A stretch of 64,000 bases of DNA from Gambelia wislizenii (Eukaryota; Chordata; Lepidosauria; Squamata; Crotaphytidae), in NCBI GenBank assembly GCA_030847615.1, contig JAUMIR010000003.1, positions 192,023,149 through 192,087,148 on the forward strand, read 5' to 3'. Each line of letters opens with the position of its first letter. Position 1 is the first letter of the stretch. The notes beneath the pieces were generated by a model that had not been told where the DNA came from, did not search any database, and saw only the letters and a list, made by a program, of their open reading frames with translations. Below, piece by piece: positions 31,490 to 41,935 of the stretch. The translations under genes and the position numbers were made by a program.

Positions 31490-31516
<27 letters not shown>
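31490..31516. repeat. GA microsatellite
   Basis: Perfect (GA)n run on the 3' end of the LINE; other copies end GAGAGACT or GAGGGAGGG, so it probably grew from the LINE tail. Confidence 0.85.
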
Positions 31517-31520
<4 letters not shown>

Positions 31521-31798
31521 AATAGTGGTAGTTTTAGTGTAGTGTTGTCTAGGGAGGGGACATTTTTCTCATCCTTAACAATAACGGAGATGTCCCTGAA
31601 AATTGGCCAAATGTTACAAGTTTGATTAAGATTTTTGTGTGTTGCATTTCAGGGCTTTTGTGTGCGTGGGGGGGGGATGTGTGCACAAAAAGGCTTATTT
31701 TATGCAAAACATACTTATATATTGACATATTTTGCACAGAAACACTGTTTTGCACAAACATTTTTTAAAAACTTTCATAAACCCACCCATGAGAGGTT

Positions 31799-32069
31799 GG
31801 AGCCCTGGTGGCGCAATGGTTCAATGCCAGTACTGTAAGTCACCACATTGCAAGTTCTATTCCAGAGGGCTCCAAGGTTCACTCAGCCTTCCATCCTTTC
31901 ATAGGTCAGTAAAATGAGTACCCGGCTTGCAGGGGCAATTAGCTAACACACATTGGAAACCACTTAATGCAGTGTAGATGTGTAAACTGCTATTGCTTAA
32001 AACAATTTGTAAGCTGCTCTGTTAGCCTTGTGGCTGAGGAGCTGGGTATAAATAATTAAATTTAAAAAA
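31799..32069 (+). mobile_element. Sauria-type tRNA SINE
   Basis: GGAGCCCTGGTGGCGCAATGG carries an A box and GCAAGTTCTATTCC a B box of an RNA polymerase III promoter. Then comes the family body CATCCTTTCATAGGTCAGTAAAATGAGTACCC, GGGGCAATTAGCTAA, TGTAAACTGCTATTGCTTAA, and a 3' end GAGCTGGGTATAAATAATTAAA. The order is that of Sauria SINEs, found in lizards and snakes. It is a retroposon, not a tRNA gene. Its presence supports the squamate origin. Confidence 0.88.
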
Positions 32070-32929
32070 TGAGGGAAATGACTTGAAATCATTTGTTCTT
32101 CCAATATTAGATTGCAGTAAGCAAAGATTTACATCCTTGGTGTCTGTGAGCATTAAAGGGTATAACCAAAGAGGACATAACAGTATAAAACTTGCACTCT
32201 GTGATTGTATCTGTAGCATAACACAGATTGTCAACTATCTTCCATGTAGTGGAAATTCTAGAAACTGCTGGAGCATCTGGAATTGCAGCCTGTACTGTTC
32301 TGGTAGAAGTTAGCAATCATTTTGGTATGTATATCCAAGGCCAGCTTAATACATTTCTTGCCTGAGACAGAGTAGCAAATGGCATCTATACAGTATCTCA
32401 GTTTTGCCATTTCAGGCAGAAAATCCCACAAATGCCTCTCTTTCCCCAATAAAAACATCCACTATTATTAATAAAGGTAAATCACCTAAGAATTTGCTAT
32501 ATTTTTGTGGCACCTCAAATGGTCTGCCTGAGGCAGCTACCACATTTTACCTAGCAGTTAGGCCTCTGTTGCTTAACAACATCTGGTGCTAAAACTCCTT
32601 TGGGGTAGCGGGGGAGGGTGAGAGAGAGTCCCACAGATGAAATCAAGCTTGTGTTTCAGGTATTAGTCAAGGTATAGAGTGTCTGCAACAAGTTCTGTAT
32701 CCTCAAGGACACTTTGGGTTTATTGATGCAGTCACTCCCATGCCACAAGACAGAAGCAATAGTGTAGCAGTTCAAAACATGGAATAGCATTCTGTATCAG
32801 CTACTTAGCTGAGCATACTTTACAAAGGTGTTGTCTATACGAGGAAAAACAAATGTGGATTGCTCAGCAGTAATGACAATTCAAAGCAGTTGCTATTTGT
32901 CTTAACAGGTTTTTTGGCAGATTGCAGGC

Positions 32930-33240
32930 AAGTAGAGCTATCCACATTCGCTGTGCAAATGGGCTTGCCTGCAAATCAAGATGGCAGCCATGAGTGACTT
33001 ACTCACATTTTTACTTACCTCAATTTGCTGTGACCAGACAGTATTTTTTAAAAAAAACCATATCCAAGGTGCAAAAGAGTGACCTTTTGCTTTAACAGAA
33101 AAACAAAAACAAACAAAAAAAACTGGTTTATTGCCTTTTGCTCTCACTTCCTAAGGTGAAAATGCAACATGGTGGCTCTGGGTGCTTGCCTAGTTAGCAA
33201 GCTCAGCCCCTCGTACACATCTGACCAATCAGCTTTCAAC
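32930..33240 (-). repeat. Non-autonomous DNA element, GATTGGCTG family (reverse partial)
   Basis: Reverse reading includes GAAAGCTGATTGGTCAGATGTG, GAGGGGCTGAGC, CCACCATGTTGCATTTTCACCTTAGG and CCATCTTGATTTGCAGGCAAGC, the order of the family at 21.4, 33.7 and 38.8 kb. The ends are missing or diverged. Confidence 0.5.
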
Positions 33241-33708
33241 TTCTGCTCATATAGGGAAAGTTAATCAAATTGAATCACTTGCCCCAATGAGCAGGAATGT
33301 AAATCCCCTGGCCTGTGCTTTTTTTTTTTTTTTTTGTAAAAAAATTGGGAATAGCTGCCAAGGCTTTTACTGTGGAGTTTTTGGTGGATTTCCCCCCCCT
33401 CCTTCCCAATACATCAGAATAATGTGGAATCCAACTGAGACAGATTGTATTCTCCTTGCATTCTGTGAGGAGTATTTTAGCCATTTAGACAACTCCTAAT
33501 CAACCTTTCCTGGCCCAGCTTCCCCAAACCAGATGTAAACATCATTAAACCATGTTCTGACTGGCAGAATGGACCTCATTTTCCCCATGCAGCTGATGCC
33601 CAGTTAAGTAGTTGGGGAGGAGTTATGATTGTGGTGCTAGTGTCACTATCAAGAATGGCTGTGAAGACAGAACAGTTACCTAGAATTACTCATCTATAAT
33701 GACTGAGG

Positions 33709-34230
33709 GCGTGTCTAAACAGTGAAAATAATCCTAAATGGAAGGTGATCTGTACAAATGGACATTTACATAAATATGTGTCATTTGAAAGGGGGCAGCC
33801 AAATCTACCGCAAATTCCATGTGGGAAGCCCCTGGGGCTTCCCCTGTATTTTTTTCAAAGCTCTGTATGGCATGTGAATATGCGATCATTTGGACACTTG
33901 CATTTGTGTTGGTGCAACTAGGGAGCATAATCTGATTGGCTGGGTGAGCATGGGGGTCGGGCTAGCAAACAGGGGAAGCACCTGGCTGCCGCCATGTTGG
34001 ATTTTTGGCTAAGTGAGGATCTGGTAAGTAAATAAAATGGCCATCTTATACTCTCTTTTTCTTTTTGTAAATAAGAAATATTGCATGTGCGCACCATGGT
34101 AAACTAGTTTTTATAAAAAAATGGTGGCGGCAAGTAAAAGTGCAAGTAAATCACTTGCAGCCACCATCTTGGCTAGGGGTCATGCAAAGTTGGGGGGGGG
34201 CTGTTTTAACCAATTAGACAGGTCACCATT
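33709..34230 (+). repeat. Non-autonomous DNA element, GATTGGCTG family
   Basis: Left end GGGCGTGTCTAAACAGTGAAAATAATCC; GATTGGCTGGGTGAGCATGG, CTGCCGCCATGTTGG, CAAGTAAATCACTTGCAGCCACCATCTTGG in the middle; right end CTGTTTTAACCAATTAGACAGGTCACC. GTGTCTAAACAGT and, reversed, GACCTGTCTAATTGGTTAAAACAG look like weak inverted termini. The next LINE copy starts within 10 bp. Confidence 0.6.
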
Positions 34231-34238
34231 TACAATTC

Positions 34239-34803
34239 CTAGAACACTTTCATCAGTGCTGTTTACGCACAATCCTAAATATACACTGGACTGACTATGT
34301 GACGAATGTTGCTGTCCTTGAGCAAGCAGGGATCACCAGCATTGAGGCCATGATATTAAGAACACAGCTGAGCTGGGCAGGGCACGTTTCTAGGATGGAG
34401 GACCATCGCCTCCCCAAAATAATACTCTATGGTGAACTCGCCACAAGTCAGCGTAAGAGGGGCGTGCCAAAAAATTGATACAAGGACTCCCTGAAAAAAC
34501 ATCTCAGGCTCGGCCAAATTGATCATCAACAGTGGTCTGCCTTGGCCTCACATCGGGAGGCATGGAGACTCACTATCCACAGTGCTGCAGCCTTATTTGA
34601 GAACTCACGCCGAACAAGTCTTGAAGAGAAACGACAACGCAGAAAGAATCACAACCCAGAAACATCACCCAAGGAGACCTTCTGCTGTGCTTTCTGCAAC
34701 CGGACTTGTTTATCTTGGATTGGCCTTTTTAGTCATCAGCGCGCTTGCAGTAAGCAAGGGATGAGTCCTTCCTGAATCTTCGTTTGCGAAGAAAAGCCAG
34801 AGA
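34239..34803 (+). mobile_element. Zinc-finger LINE copy, 5'-truncated
   Basis: Begins ATTCCTAGAACACTTTCATCAGTGCTG and ends CTTCGTTTGCGAAGAAAAGCCAGAGAG, matching the 24.2-kb copy (reversed) along its length. The left truncation lies within about 10 bases of the point where the 30.9-kb copy starts to match. Confidence 0.82.
34280..34775 (+). pseudogene. LINE ORF2 C-terminal end with zinc finger
   Basis: In forward frames: the TSIEAMI and WAGHVSRMEDHRLPK blocks, then after a stop REAWRLTIHSAAALFEN and CAFCNRTCLSWIGLFSHQRAC (C2H2-like finger, 34542-34775). A stop after 'GVPKN' (about 34478) breaks the frame. The finger keeps its metal-binding C/C/H/C positions. Confidence 0.8.
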
Positions 34804-34809
34804 GACTAA

Positions 34810-35159
34810 GGAGATTTTCGGACCACGTTTTAGAGTGCCTAGGGCGGGAGGAGCTTTCGGGAGAGGGACGGTGATCTTGCGCAGGGGGGGGCATTTTCAG
34901 ACGCCGTTGTCCCTCTCCCGAAACCATCCGTGTCACTTCTGTGAAGCTTCGGAAGCCGCAGAGCCATATTTTAATCACGGAGGTTGCCCATGATTAAAAT
35001 ATGGCGCTGAGGCTTCCAAAGCTTCACGGAAGTGACACGGATGGTTTCAGGAGAGGGACAACGGCGTCCGAAAACGCCCCCCTGCTGTGCAAGATTGCCG
35101 TCCCTCTCCCGAAAGCTCCTCCCGCCCTAGGCACTCTAAAACGCAGTCTGAAAATCTCC
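34810..35159. mobile_element. Second large palindromic DNA element
   Basis: GGAGATTTTCGGACCACG faces CGCAGTCTGAAAATCTCC. Arms of about 175 bp match with a modest number of differences. The core GTGTCACTT..GTGAAGCTT..G..GC..CATATTTTAATCA matches the palindrome at 26.67 kb, but the outer arm sequence (GAGTGCCTAGGGCGGGAGG, AGAGGGACGG) is different. Flanks TAA and ATAG do not give a clean duplication. Abuts the LINE ending at 34803. Confidence 0.8.
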
Positions 35160-35349
35160 ATAGTAATTCCTATTTTTCAGCTACTCATTTACAGTACGAT
35201 ATGGAAATCTCTATTCTCTTTCTTTTCTTTGAGGTGATGACTTTCTTTGGGATAGAGTAACTGGCCACTTTAGGTAGGTTTTTAGTCACTTATTGGCAAA
35301 TAAATGCTACCAAACCGAAGAATACCATTCTTCTCATGCAAACATGAGT

Positions 35350-35931
35350 AATAATAGGAGTATAGTGTCTAGATCAAGGGAAGTAAGAGTGCCACTCTAT
35401 TCTGCTTTGGTCAGAACTCACCTGGAATACTGTGTCCTGTTCTGGGCACCACAATTCAGGAAAGATATTGAGAAGCTGGGATGTGTCCAGAGGAGGGCAA
35501 CCAGGATGGTAGGAGGTCTGGAAGCCATGCCGTATGAGGAGCGGCTTAGGGTGCTGGCATGTTTAGTCTGGAGAAGAGAAGGTTGAGAGGGGACATGATA
35601 GTCATGTTTAAATATTTGAAGGGATGCCATACTGAGGATGGGGCAAGCTTGTTTTCTGCTGCTCCAGAGACTAGGACACAGAGCAAGGGGTTCAAACTAT
35701 AGGAAAAGTGATTCCACCTAAATATTAGGAACAATGTCCTGATAGTAAGAGCTCTTCAAAAGTGGAATACACTCCCTTGGAGTGTGGTAGAGTCTCTTTC
35801 TTTGGAGGGTTTTAAGCAGAGGCTGGATGGTCATCTGTTGGGAATGATCTGATTGTGTATTCCTGCATGGCAAGGGGTTGAACGGGATGGCGCTTGTGGT
35901 CTCTTCCAATTCTATGATTCTACTAAACATC
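35350..35931 (+). mobile_element. CR1 LINE fragment with 3' end
   Basis: Frame at 35293-35586 holds [61 protein letters not shown], then loses frame; later blocks (FSAAPETRTQSKGFK) appear in the other frames. Ends CTTCCAATTCTATGATTC. Old and defective. Confidence 0.88.
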
Positions 35932-37441
35932 ATGTGTAAATAGATCCTTACAGCTAAATTAATTATAATCAGAATTATTTGTATGTTCTGATTCCAAGAT
36001 GAAGATGGGAAAACATAATCTCTGGATCTTGTAACTCTGAGGCTGGGGTCTGTTAGTAACTCAGTAGATTAGAGAATAGCTATGATGTGTGTTCCTACAC
36101 TTTGCCCATCTGTGTTAAAATTATATTACACTACAGTGGCACATAGAGTGTAAAGTTATACATGGGAATCTGTCTTGCCTCTTCTTATTTAGTCTGTGAT
36201 TAAAACTAGTTAGAACCAGACTGCATGTGTTTTCAGGTGAAATTAACATTACGGACTAGAACTACAAAACTGAAGCACAGAAGAGAAAAGACAAGTATGA
36301 AAAATATGAAAATTCTAAAAGGAAAAGAAAAGAAGGTCAGGCAATTGTATAAGCCTGGTCTTCATTTCAGATTCATTATTCTCTTAAAAACCTATTTAGA
36401 TAAAGTAGTAGCATTTGATTTGGAAGAAAATGTAGAGATGGGCTCAGCCAAGATTTTCCAGTGGGCAGAGGTAGGAGGACTTCTGTGTCTTTCACAGCCC
36501 GAGAACTGTGAATTTAAACATAAAAAGGTGAAAGTAAGAAAAGAGAAGAAAACAGAGCATGATTTATATGACCTGATTTTATCTGAGTTAACTTGCCAGT
36601 ATATCATTGCTGCCATTAGGTGAGGTGAAGTTAAACCCTAGGAATTTCTAGATGGAGTCTTCTCACACTAGCAATTAGAAGGCACTGGGCAGCTATTCCA
36701 TCTTTTTCTCCTTAATAGATTGTTCATGCTAAGAAAACAAAAGGAGAAAGTAGAAACAAAGTAGAAAAAACATGGGAAGTTTATGAGATCAACACCAAAT
36801 GGTGGTTAGTGTAGGCTGTGTAACCATTGTTCCAGGTGTGGTACACATATGTGGTTCATAAATCCATTAGCCCATTGCTCAGATCTGTGGGAAAGAGGAA
36901 TCATGGAATGCCCCTTTCCCCATGTGTGTAATATCACAAGTTGGATGGTTTCTCCACATGGATGTTTTCATTTGGGAAATCCCAATTTGTGTAGTTTCTC
37001 TTCCCGATCCAAATAAGAGGGAGAGAGGCATAAATTGAACCAATGCATAGTGTCTCTGGTGCAGTGTAGAAGAAAGCATGTTGGTTTATCTAAATTCTTC
37101 TTAAATATGTTGCAAAAACAGCACAGGATTCTAATCTTCTGCAAGAGAAAGTCAAACCCAGCTAGTGTTGTCTCTAGGGTCTCATGGGCCAAAATGACCA
37201 TACTCACCCCAGATCCAGTGGTGGCAGTCTGGATGATGTATGGCAACTTCTGGAGGAGGATCCACACTTTCTGGCCCTTAACACAGTTTTGTCCCATACT
37301 AGGTGAAGTTGGGGAAAATCTGATGTTTGCTGGAAAACCTGGAGTGGTTCTGCAGTGTTTTGGCATGCAAACAGCTGGATTGAGCTGAAGCCAGAATGAC
37401 TCAGCTGTCCACATGGCCACCCACCCCATGGATCAGCCCCA
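35932..37441. other. Mostly unassigned; one lysine-rich frame
   Basis: No recognised element. The forward frame at 36225-36623 (132 residues) is lysine-rich and has no domain that I know; reverse frame 37429-36968 (153 residues) likewise. Their lack of any repeated motif, homology or start context makes real genes unlikely, but I cannot rule it out for the first. Confidence 0.3.
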
Positions 37442-37712
37442 TTGGCCCATCACTTTGGTGCCACTGCCCTTTTGCTTCCATTGCTGCCAGTCTCACTGGC
37501 CCATCAGCTCTGTCCAAGAGCCTGGCATTTCCCATTGTTGCTGGTGAGGTAAGCAGTGTGAGCCGTACCACATGCTTGACAGGGAGAGGGTCACCCTCTG
37601 CTTAGCTCACCAGCAGTGATAGGAGATACCAGGCTCTTGGATGGAGCTGGCAGATGAGTCAGTGGCAGCAGCAGAAATGGCACCAAGGGCAACAGGCCAG
37701 CAGGCTAAAGCG
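37442..37712. repeat. Imperfect 270-bp palindrome
   Basis: Arms about 37442-37556 and 37598-37712. Pairs include CTCTGTCCAAGAGCCTGG against CCAGGCTCTTGGATGGAG, GCTGGTGAGGTAAGCAG against CTGCTTAGCTCACCAGC, and GTGCCACTGCCC against GGCACCAAGGGC. Probably a non-autonomous fold-back element; it shares no obvious core with the palindromes at 26.7 and 34.8 kb. Confidence 0.65.
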
Positions 37713-37823
37713 GTGTTGGTCTGCCTGGCCTGTGAAGACAATAATGTGCTTCTACACTGCATAATGCTCTGGACTCCAGATTAAACAACTGCTACAGACA
37801 AGATCTAGAACATCTAATTGCTT

Positions 37824-37848
37824 GTGTGTGTGTGTGTGTGTGTGTGAC
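37824..37848. repeat. TG microsatellite
   Basis: Perfect GTGTGT run. Confidence 0.9.
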
Positions 37849-37849
37849 A

Positions 37850-38682
37850 ATATTGTTTGCAAAGATTTACTTTAAAGATAGATAGCTCTACCACCAAGAG
37901 AACAGTTAAAATACATATCCTACACTGATACTTAGGAAGAGACTGAGCAAGAACTTGTAACTCTTACTTAAAAGTATTCTTTAAACATCTCCAGAGACTG
38001 GAGATTATAGCAGATGTCTAAATGGTGCTGCCTGATTTGCAATGCTATCCTCTTGGTTACAAAACCATAGTGGTGCATGGACTATAATTATACTTTGATT
38101 AAATCTCAGATTTCTATTATTACTTGTCCTACAACCACCCCATATTAATAACTAATTTAGTGCCTGATCCAGTGAGCTATTATGAGTGATGGCTTCTATT
38201 TTCTTCCACATTATTACAATTATTATCAAAGCTTTTCAGCATTCAGCAGGATTGGGCCAGATATGGTGATGACACATTTCTCACTGTAGGGTCATGGAAA
38301 GTGTACATGCACATTTACACAAAAGTTTTGAATTGATCATTAGAGGTATTCAAGAAATTTGACATTGTCTAAAGTGTGTCAGCTGTTTGCATTTGAGAAG
38401 AAAGGTAGATAGGTGCTCTTGTAGGTGTTCTTGAATCATTTAGATATCAATCACATTATTTATATTCCACCTTTTCCCCAACAATGAAACACAAGGTAAA
38501 TTACAGAGTAAAAAGAGTTCTAAGTAAAACTGCAGATAATGTGATTTCTATGCTAAAAGGCTTACAAAAAGTTAAGATTAAATAATATTAATCTGTCAGC
38601 ACAATTAAAAACATATAAAACAATTAATTTAAAAATATTGGCTAGAATCCTATATCAGACTTACTCATCCATAACAGTTTTG
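37850..38682. other. Unassigned; one LINE/SINE tail-like piece
   Basis: ATTTATATTCCACCTTTTCCCCAA near 38458 looks like the complement of a LINE or SINE 3' tail. Nothing else recognised. Confidence 0.35.
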
Positions 38683-39429
38683 GAGCCAATGTTGTGTAAT
38701 GGTTTGAGTGTTGGACTATGACTCTGGAGACCACGGTTCAAATCCCCACTCGGCCAATGAAAACCCACTGGGTGATCTCAGCAAGGCACAACAGGGTTGT
38801 CCAGATGGTGAAAATACCCCTCACAGAATTAGCTCAGAAAATGAGCTGTTTTAATGGGATCCTGCATTGTCTCATCATATTGTGAAGGAGGGGGGCCAAA
38901 AAGAGGAAAAACTATGCAAAAAGAGCCCTTGCGGCTTTGCCTGACTTAAAAAAAAAAACAAAACAAATCCAAAGATATGTGCATTTTTGCTTGTTAAGAC
39001 AAGTGTTTTTACATGAATCGCTTCCCTATGTAGGACACAGTGCGAGTCTGATTGGCTGGTCAATTACAGGGGGCGGGGCTGGGTTGCAGGGGAAGCGCCC
39101 ACTGCCGGCATCTTGGTTTTTTGCTTTAGCGAGTCATCACTAAGGTGATAAAACGGAGGTTTGTGCTAGCTTTTTTCCCTCTTTTTTGTGGGGGGGGGGA
39201 GGTGAAATATCACTTGTGCCAACCATAGAAATAGGATTTTTTAAAAAAGGCTGGTGACAGCAGATTTAAAAGTGCGAGTAATCCACTTGTGGTCACCATC
39301 TCAGCTACAGGCATGCAGGGTTTACAGGGGCTGTAAAACCATTAAGACAGGTCACAGCTGCTGCATGATAGGTTCACCTTAGGGTTGCCATAAGTTGGAA
39401 ATGACTTGAAGGCACACAACAACAACAAA
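38683..39429 (+). mobile_element. tRNA-derived SINE split by another element
   Basis: The 5' half (38683-38790) reads GAGCCAATGTTGTGTAATGG, TTGAGTGTTGGACTATGACTCTGGAGACC, B box GGTTCAAATCCCC, CACTGGGTGATCTCAG. The 3' end (39363-39429) reads GCATGATAGGTTCACCTTAGGGTTGCCATAAGTTGG, then GACTTGAAGGCACACAACAACAACAA. The middle is replaced by the GATTGGCTG-family element, so that element inserted after the SINE. Confidence 0.8.
38792..39362 (+). repeat. GATTGGCTG-family DNA element, inside a SINE
   Basis: Left end CAGGGTTGTCCAGATGGTGAAAAT, middle GAGTCTGATTGGCTGGTCA, GGGGGCGGGGCTGGG, CTGCCGGCATCTTGG, right end GTAAAACCATTAAGACAGGTCACAG. Aligns with copies at 21.4 and 33.7 kb. No clear target duplication found at this SINE, so the class is open. 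Confidence 0.65.
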
Positions 39430-39469
39430 TTGTTTTGTATTCATGACTGCTAATTAGTAATAATAATAA

Positions 39470-39925
39470 TAACAATTATTATTATTATTATTATTATTAT
39501 TTATACCCCACCCCTCTGCTAAAAACAACTGGGGCAGCTTCCAACAATTAAAACATTATAATAATGACTAAAAACACCACCCACCTCCACCCTCCCCCAT
39601 AAAAAGACATTAAACACTATAAAATTAAAACCATCTAACTAAAATCACATTAAAAACAAATATATACATGTTTTTTTTAAAAAAAATCCAGGAGACGCAG
39701 CTCCTGAGGCTGGGACCTAATTAGGAAAGGCCTGCCGAAAGAGATCCGTCTTTAGTGCTTTTCTAAAGCTACTCAAGCTCATCAGCTGATGGATCTCGTT
39801 TGGCAGGCCATTCCATAAATTGGGGATGGTTACCGAAAAGGCCCTCTGGGAGGTTGCAGACAGCCTAGGTTTTTGTGGCTGAAGCAAATTCCTCCCAGAG
39901 GACCAGAGTGTGCGGGTCCTCTGGG
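39470..39925 (-). mobile_element. L2-like LINE 3' end
   Basis: Same 3' tail as the copy at 15.8 kb, reversed: (ATT)n at about 39470-39500, then ATACCCCACCCCTCTGC. The coding end on the reverse strand reads RTLWSSGRNLLQPQKPRLS, FSVTIPNLWNGLPNEIHQL, FRKALKTDLFRQAFPN. About 450 bp; the left ATT run makes a microsatellite. Confidence 0.85.
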
Positions 39926-41499
39926 AGAGTCATGATTGTGACACTATTGCCATGGCCATAACTTCCCACCCAACCTACTTTACTGAGTGTCTGCTGTATG
40001 GGAAGAATGAGATCCATTCTGCTGGTGATTGGAGCCTTGATGAACAGCATTTTCATCCGATTTGGGGAGGGGTTGGATCAGGCCAGGAGAGGTGATACAG
40101 GTTTCCAGCCATAGATTAAAAACAGTACAGCACAAAAGGCAGAAAGGTTTATATAAAACGAGATACAATATTGTTCCAAAACACCCACTGGAACAGAGAA
40201 ATCTTCACTTGATGCGAGAAAGACAGCAATGAGGGAACTAGCCTAGCCTCCCAAGGAAGGGACATACTGAATGTAGGAACAGCCACGGAAAGGGCTTCTC
40301 TTACATTCCCTACAAATAAGCCTTAGAAGGCAGTGAGAGAGACAGAAGGTCTTCCCTTGGTAATCTCAAGAGTTTGGGCTAGTTCATATGGAAAGATATG
40401 GTTTTTCAGTTAACCTGGATCTGAGCCATAGAGGGCTTTATAACCAGCACTTTGATTTAAGTCTGAAAACAGACTGACAGCTAGTGGTGCTGCTGGAACA
40501 AAGGACTCACCTGTTTCCTTTATCAATTAAGTATCAGACAGAAAAAAAGAATTGTTTCTACAATAGTAAGCTTCCATATCATGGTAACCTTTTTTAAAAA
40601 AAGATTTTATTTGGATTCCCCTGCTTCTGCTACTACTTCTAGATTACACAATATCTTAAGGTGAATCCCTGTTCTTCTCCAAAGATTTTACAACTTATGT
40701 TAAGAGAGTTGTGAAGAGTTGGTTAAATTTGAAACAAACACTGAAAGACAATGAGATAAGCATAATAAATCAAAAGAGAAAGAGGAATATTACACAAGGG
40801 TTTGTTGAACCACCCAAATGGTGTGATTTCACCAGCACGTTTTTCTGATCACATGACTCAACCTCCCTTTGGTTGTTGGGTTGGAAGTGGTGTGTCATTG
40901 TACCGCCATTTTTCATTCATGGCTAATCCCTGTGAATGAAATCAATACCACTGTGAATGCACCATAGTTCTTTGTGCAGTAATGACATTCTGTTGTTACT
41001 GCACAATCTATGGAGTACACACCGGGGAGCAGGTGTGTTTAGGGCTACCCCCAAATTTTTTACTTCTCTTTACAAAACTGCTTCCTCCCACTTGACTTCC
41101 AGTGGCTTTTGCTGCTAGCTCGCTAATCTCTCACCATCTCTCTCTAATATAGCCACACTGGACAACAATCCCATGTACTTTTTTAAAAAAAAAATCAGCA
41201 GCATAATGTTGTGATGTTACAGCCATGTCACTCTGTTGTTCAACAGCTGTGGCATATGTTCCTTGCCCCATTGCCAATGGCTGTAGTCTGCATTTTCTAA
41301 CATTTTCTTGCGTTTGGGGCCGTATTCTAAATGTATGGGGCAACGACTGCTCACATCCTTTTCCCATTCCTGGGAAGGATGAAAGTTTTGTCATCCCCCA
41401 TTTTAGGTTGGCTGTGTGTTTCTGAGCATTTTTAATTCTGGAAAATACTGCCGGGGGGGGGCATGCACACAGCTCTTCTGGTAAAATCGTAAAGTATTA
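39926..41499. other. LINE-like fragment, otherwise unassigned
   Basis: 40340-40520 (AGAGGGCTTTATAACCAGCA, GACTGACAGCTAGTGG) resembles a fragment of a vertebrate LINE seen elsewhere in lizards, but I cannot place it firmly. The rest shows no gene. Confidence 0.3.
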
Positions 41500-41593
41500 T
41501 TGTTGGTATGTAATTAATATGTTTCCCTCCCATTCAAGCATTTTCACTAAAATGCTTGAATGGGAGGGAAACTTATTAATTACACACCAACAA
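41500..41593. repeat. 94-bp near-perfect hairpin
   Basis: TTGTTGGTATGTAATTAATA on the left faces TATTAATTACACACCAACAA on the right; inner GTTTCCCTCCCATTCAAGC pairs exactly with GCTTGAATGGGAGGGAAAC. About 45-bp arms and a few-base loop, with a few mismatches toward the ends. A short palindromic DNA element, or a precursor-like hairpin. Confidence 0.75.
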
Positions 41594-41769
41594 TCAGTGA
41601 CATATTAATTGCTTTTGCATTTTGTGACTGTTCATTATCTCCCTGGATTTTTAACCATGGCTCTAAAATAAAAGTTCATCTCCATGGCTCTGAGTACTCA
41701 CAAGAGAATGACACTGGGGGAATGTAGGGAAGCTGAGTGATGTCCTCACACAAATGAGAGGTTAAGATG

Positions 41770-41935
41770 AAGTCAAAGGCTTTCACAGCTGGCATCCATA
41801 GATTTTCCTTGGATTTTTTTTTTGGGCTGTGAGGCTGTGTTCTGGAATAGTTTCTTTCTGAGAAACATCAGAAAGAAACTAATCCAGAACATGGCCTCAC
41901 AGCCCGGAAAAAAACCCAAGGAAAATCTAGACATG
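41770..41935. mobile_element. Penelope pLTR remnant, inverted pair
   Basis: CCATAGATTTTCCTTGGATTT..GGCTGTGAGGCTGTGTTCTGGA (reverse) faces TCCAGAACATGGCCTCACAGCCCGG..CCCAAGGAAAATCTAGA (forward), the pLTR tail sequence of the element at 17.8-18.5 kb. Only the tail and GAAACATCAGAAAGAAAC junction remain; no ORF between. Confidence 0.7.

Larger units (their letters stand above)
30466..31516 (+). mobile_element. Zinc-finger LINE copy, probably internally deleted
   Basis: The 3' part (from about 30947) matches the copies at 24.2 and 34.2 kb. The left part (30466-30930) looks like 5' LINE or transposon sequence (TCTCCCATGGCAGACAGGTC, AACTCTAATCCCAAACC, CGCTGCGCTCCACCAG) and has no counterpart in the other copies. 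It may be the 5' region of the same LINE joined to its 3' end by an internal deletion, or a separate insertion. Ends CTTCGTTTGTGAAGAAAGGCCAGAG plus a (GA)n run. Confidence 0.65.

Noticed and set aside
31799..31870. Possible tRNA gene
   Set aside because: A- and B-box-like sequences exist, but the cloverleaf does not form and a Sauria SINE body follows.
36968..37429. 153-residue reverse frame
   Set aside because: No domain, no conserved motif and no coding-like codon bias by eye; considered a chance frame.
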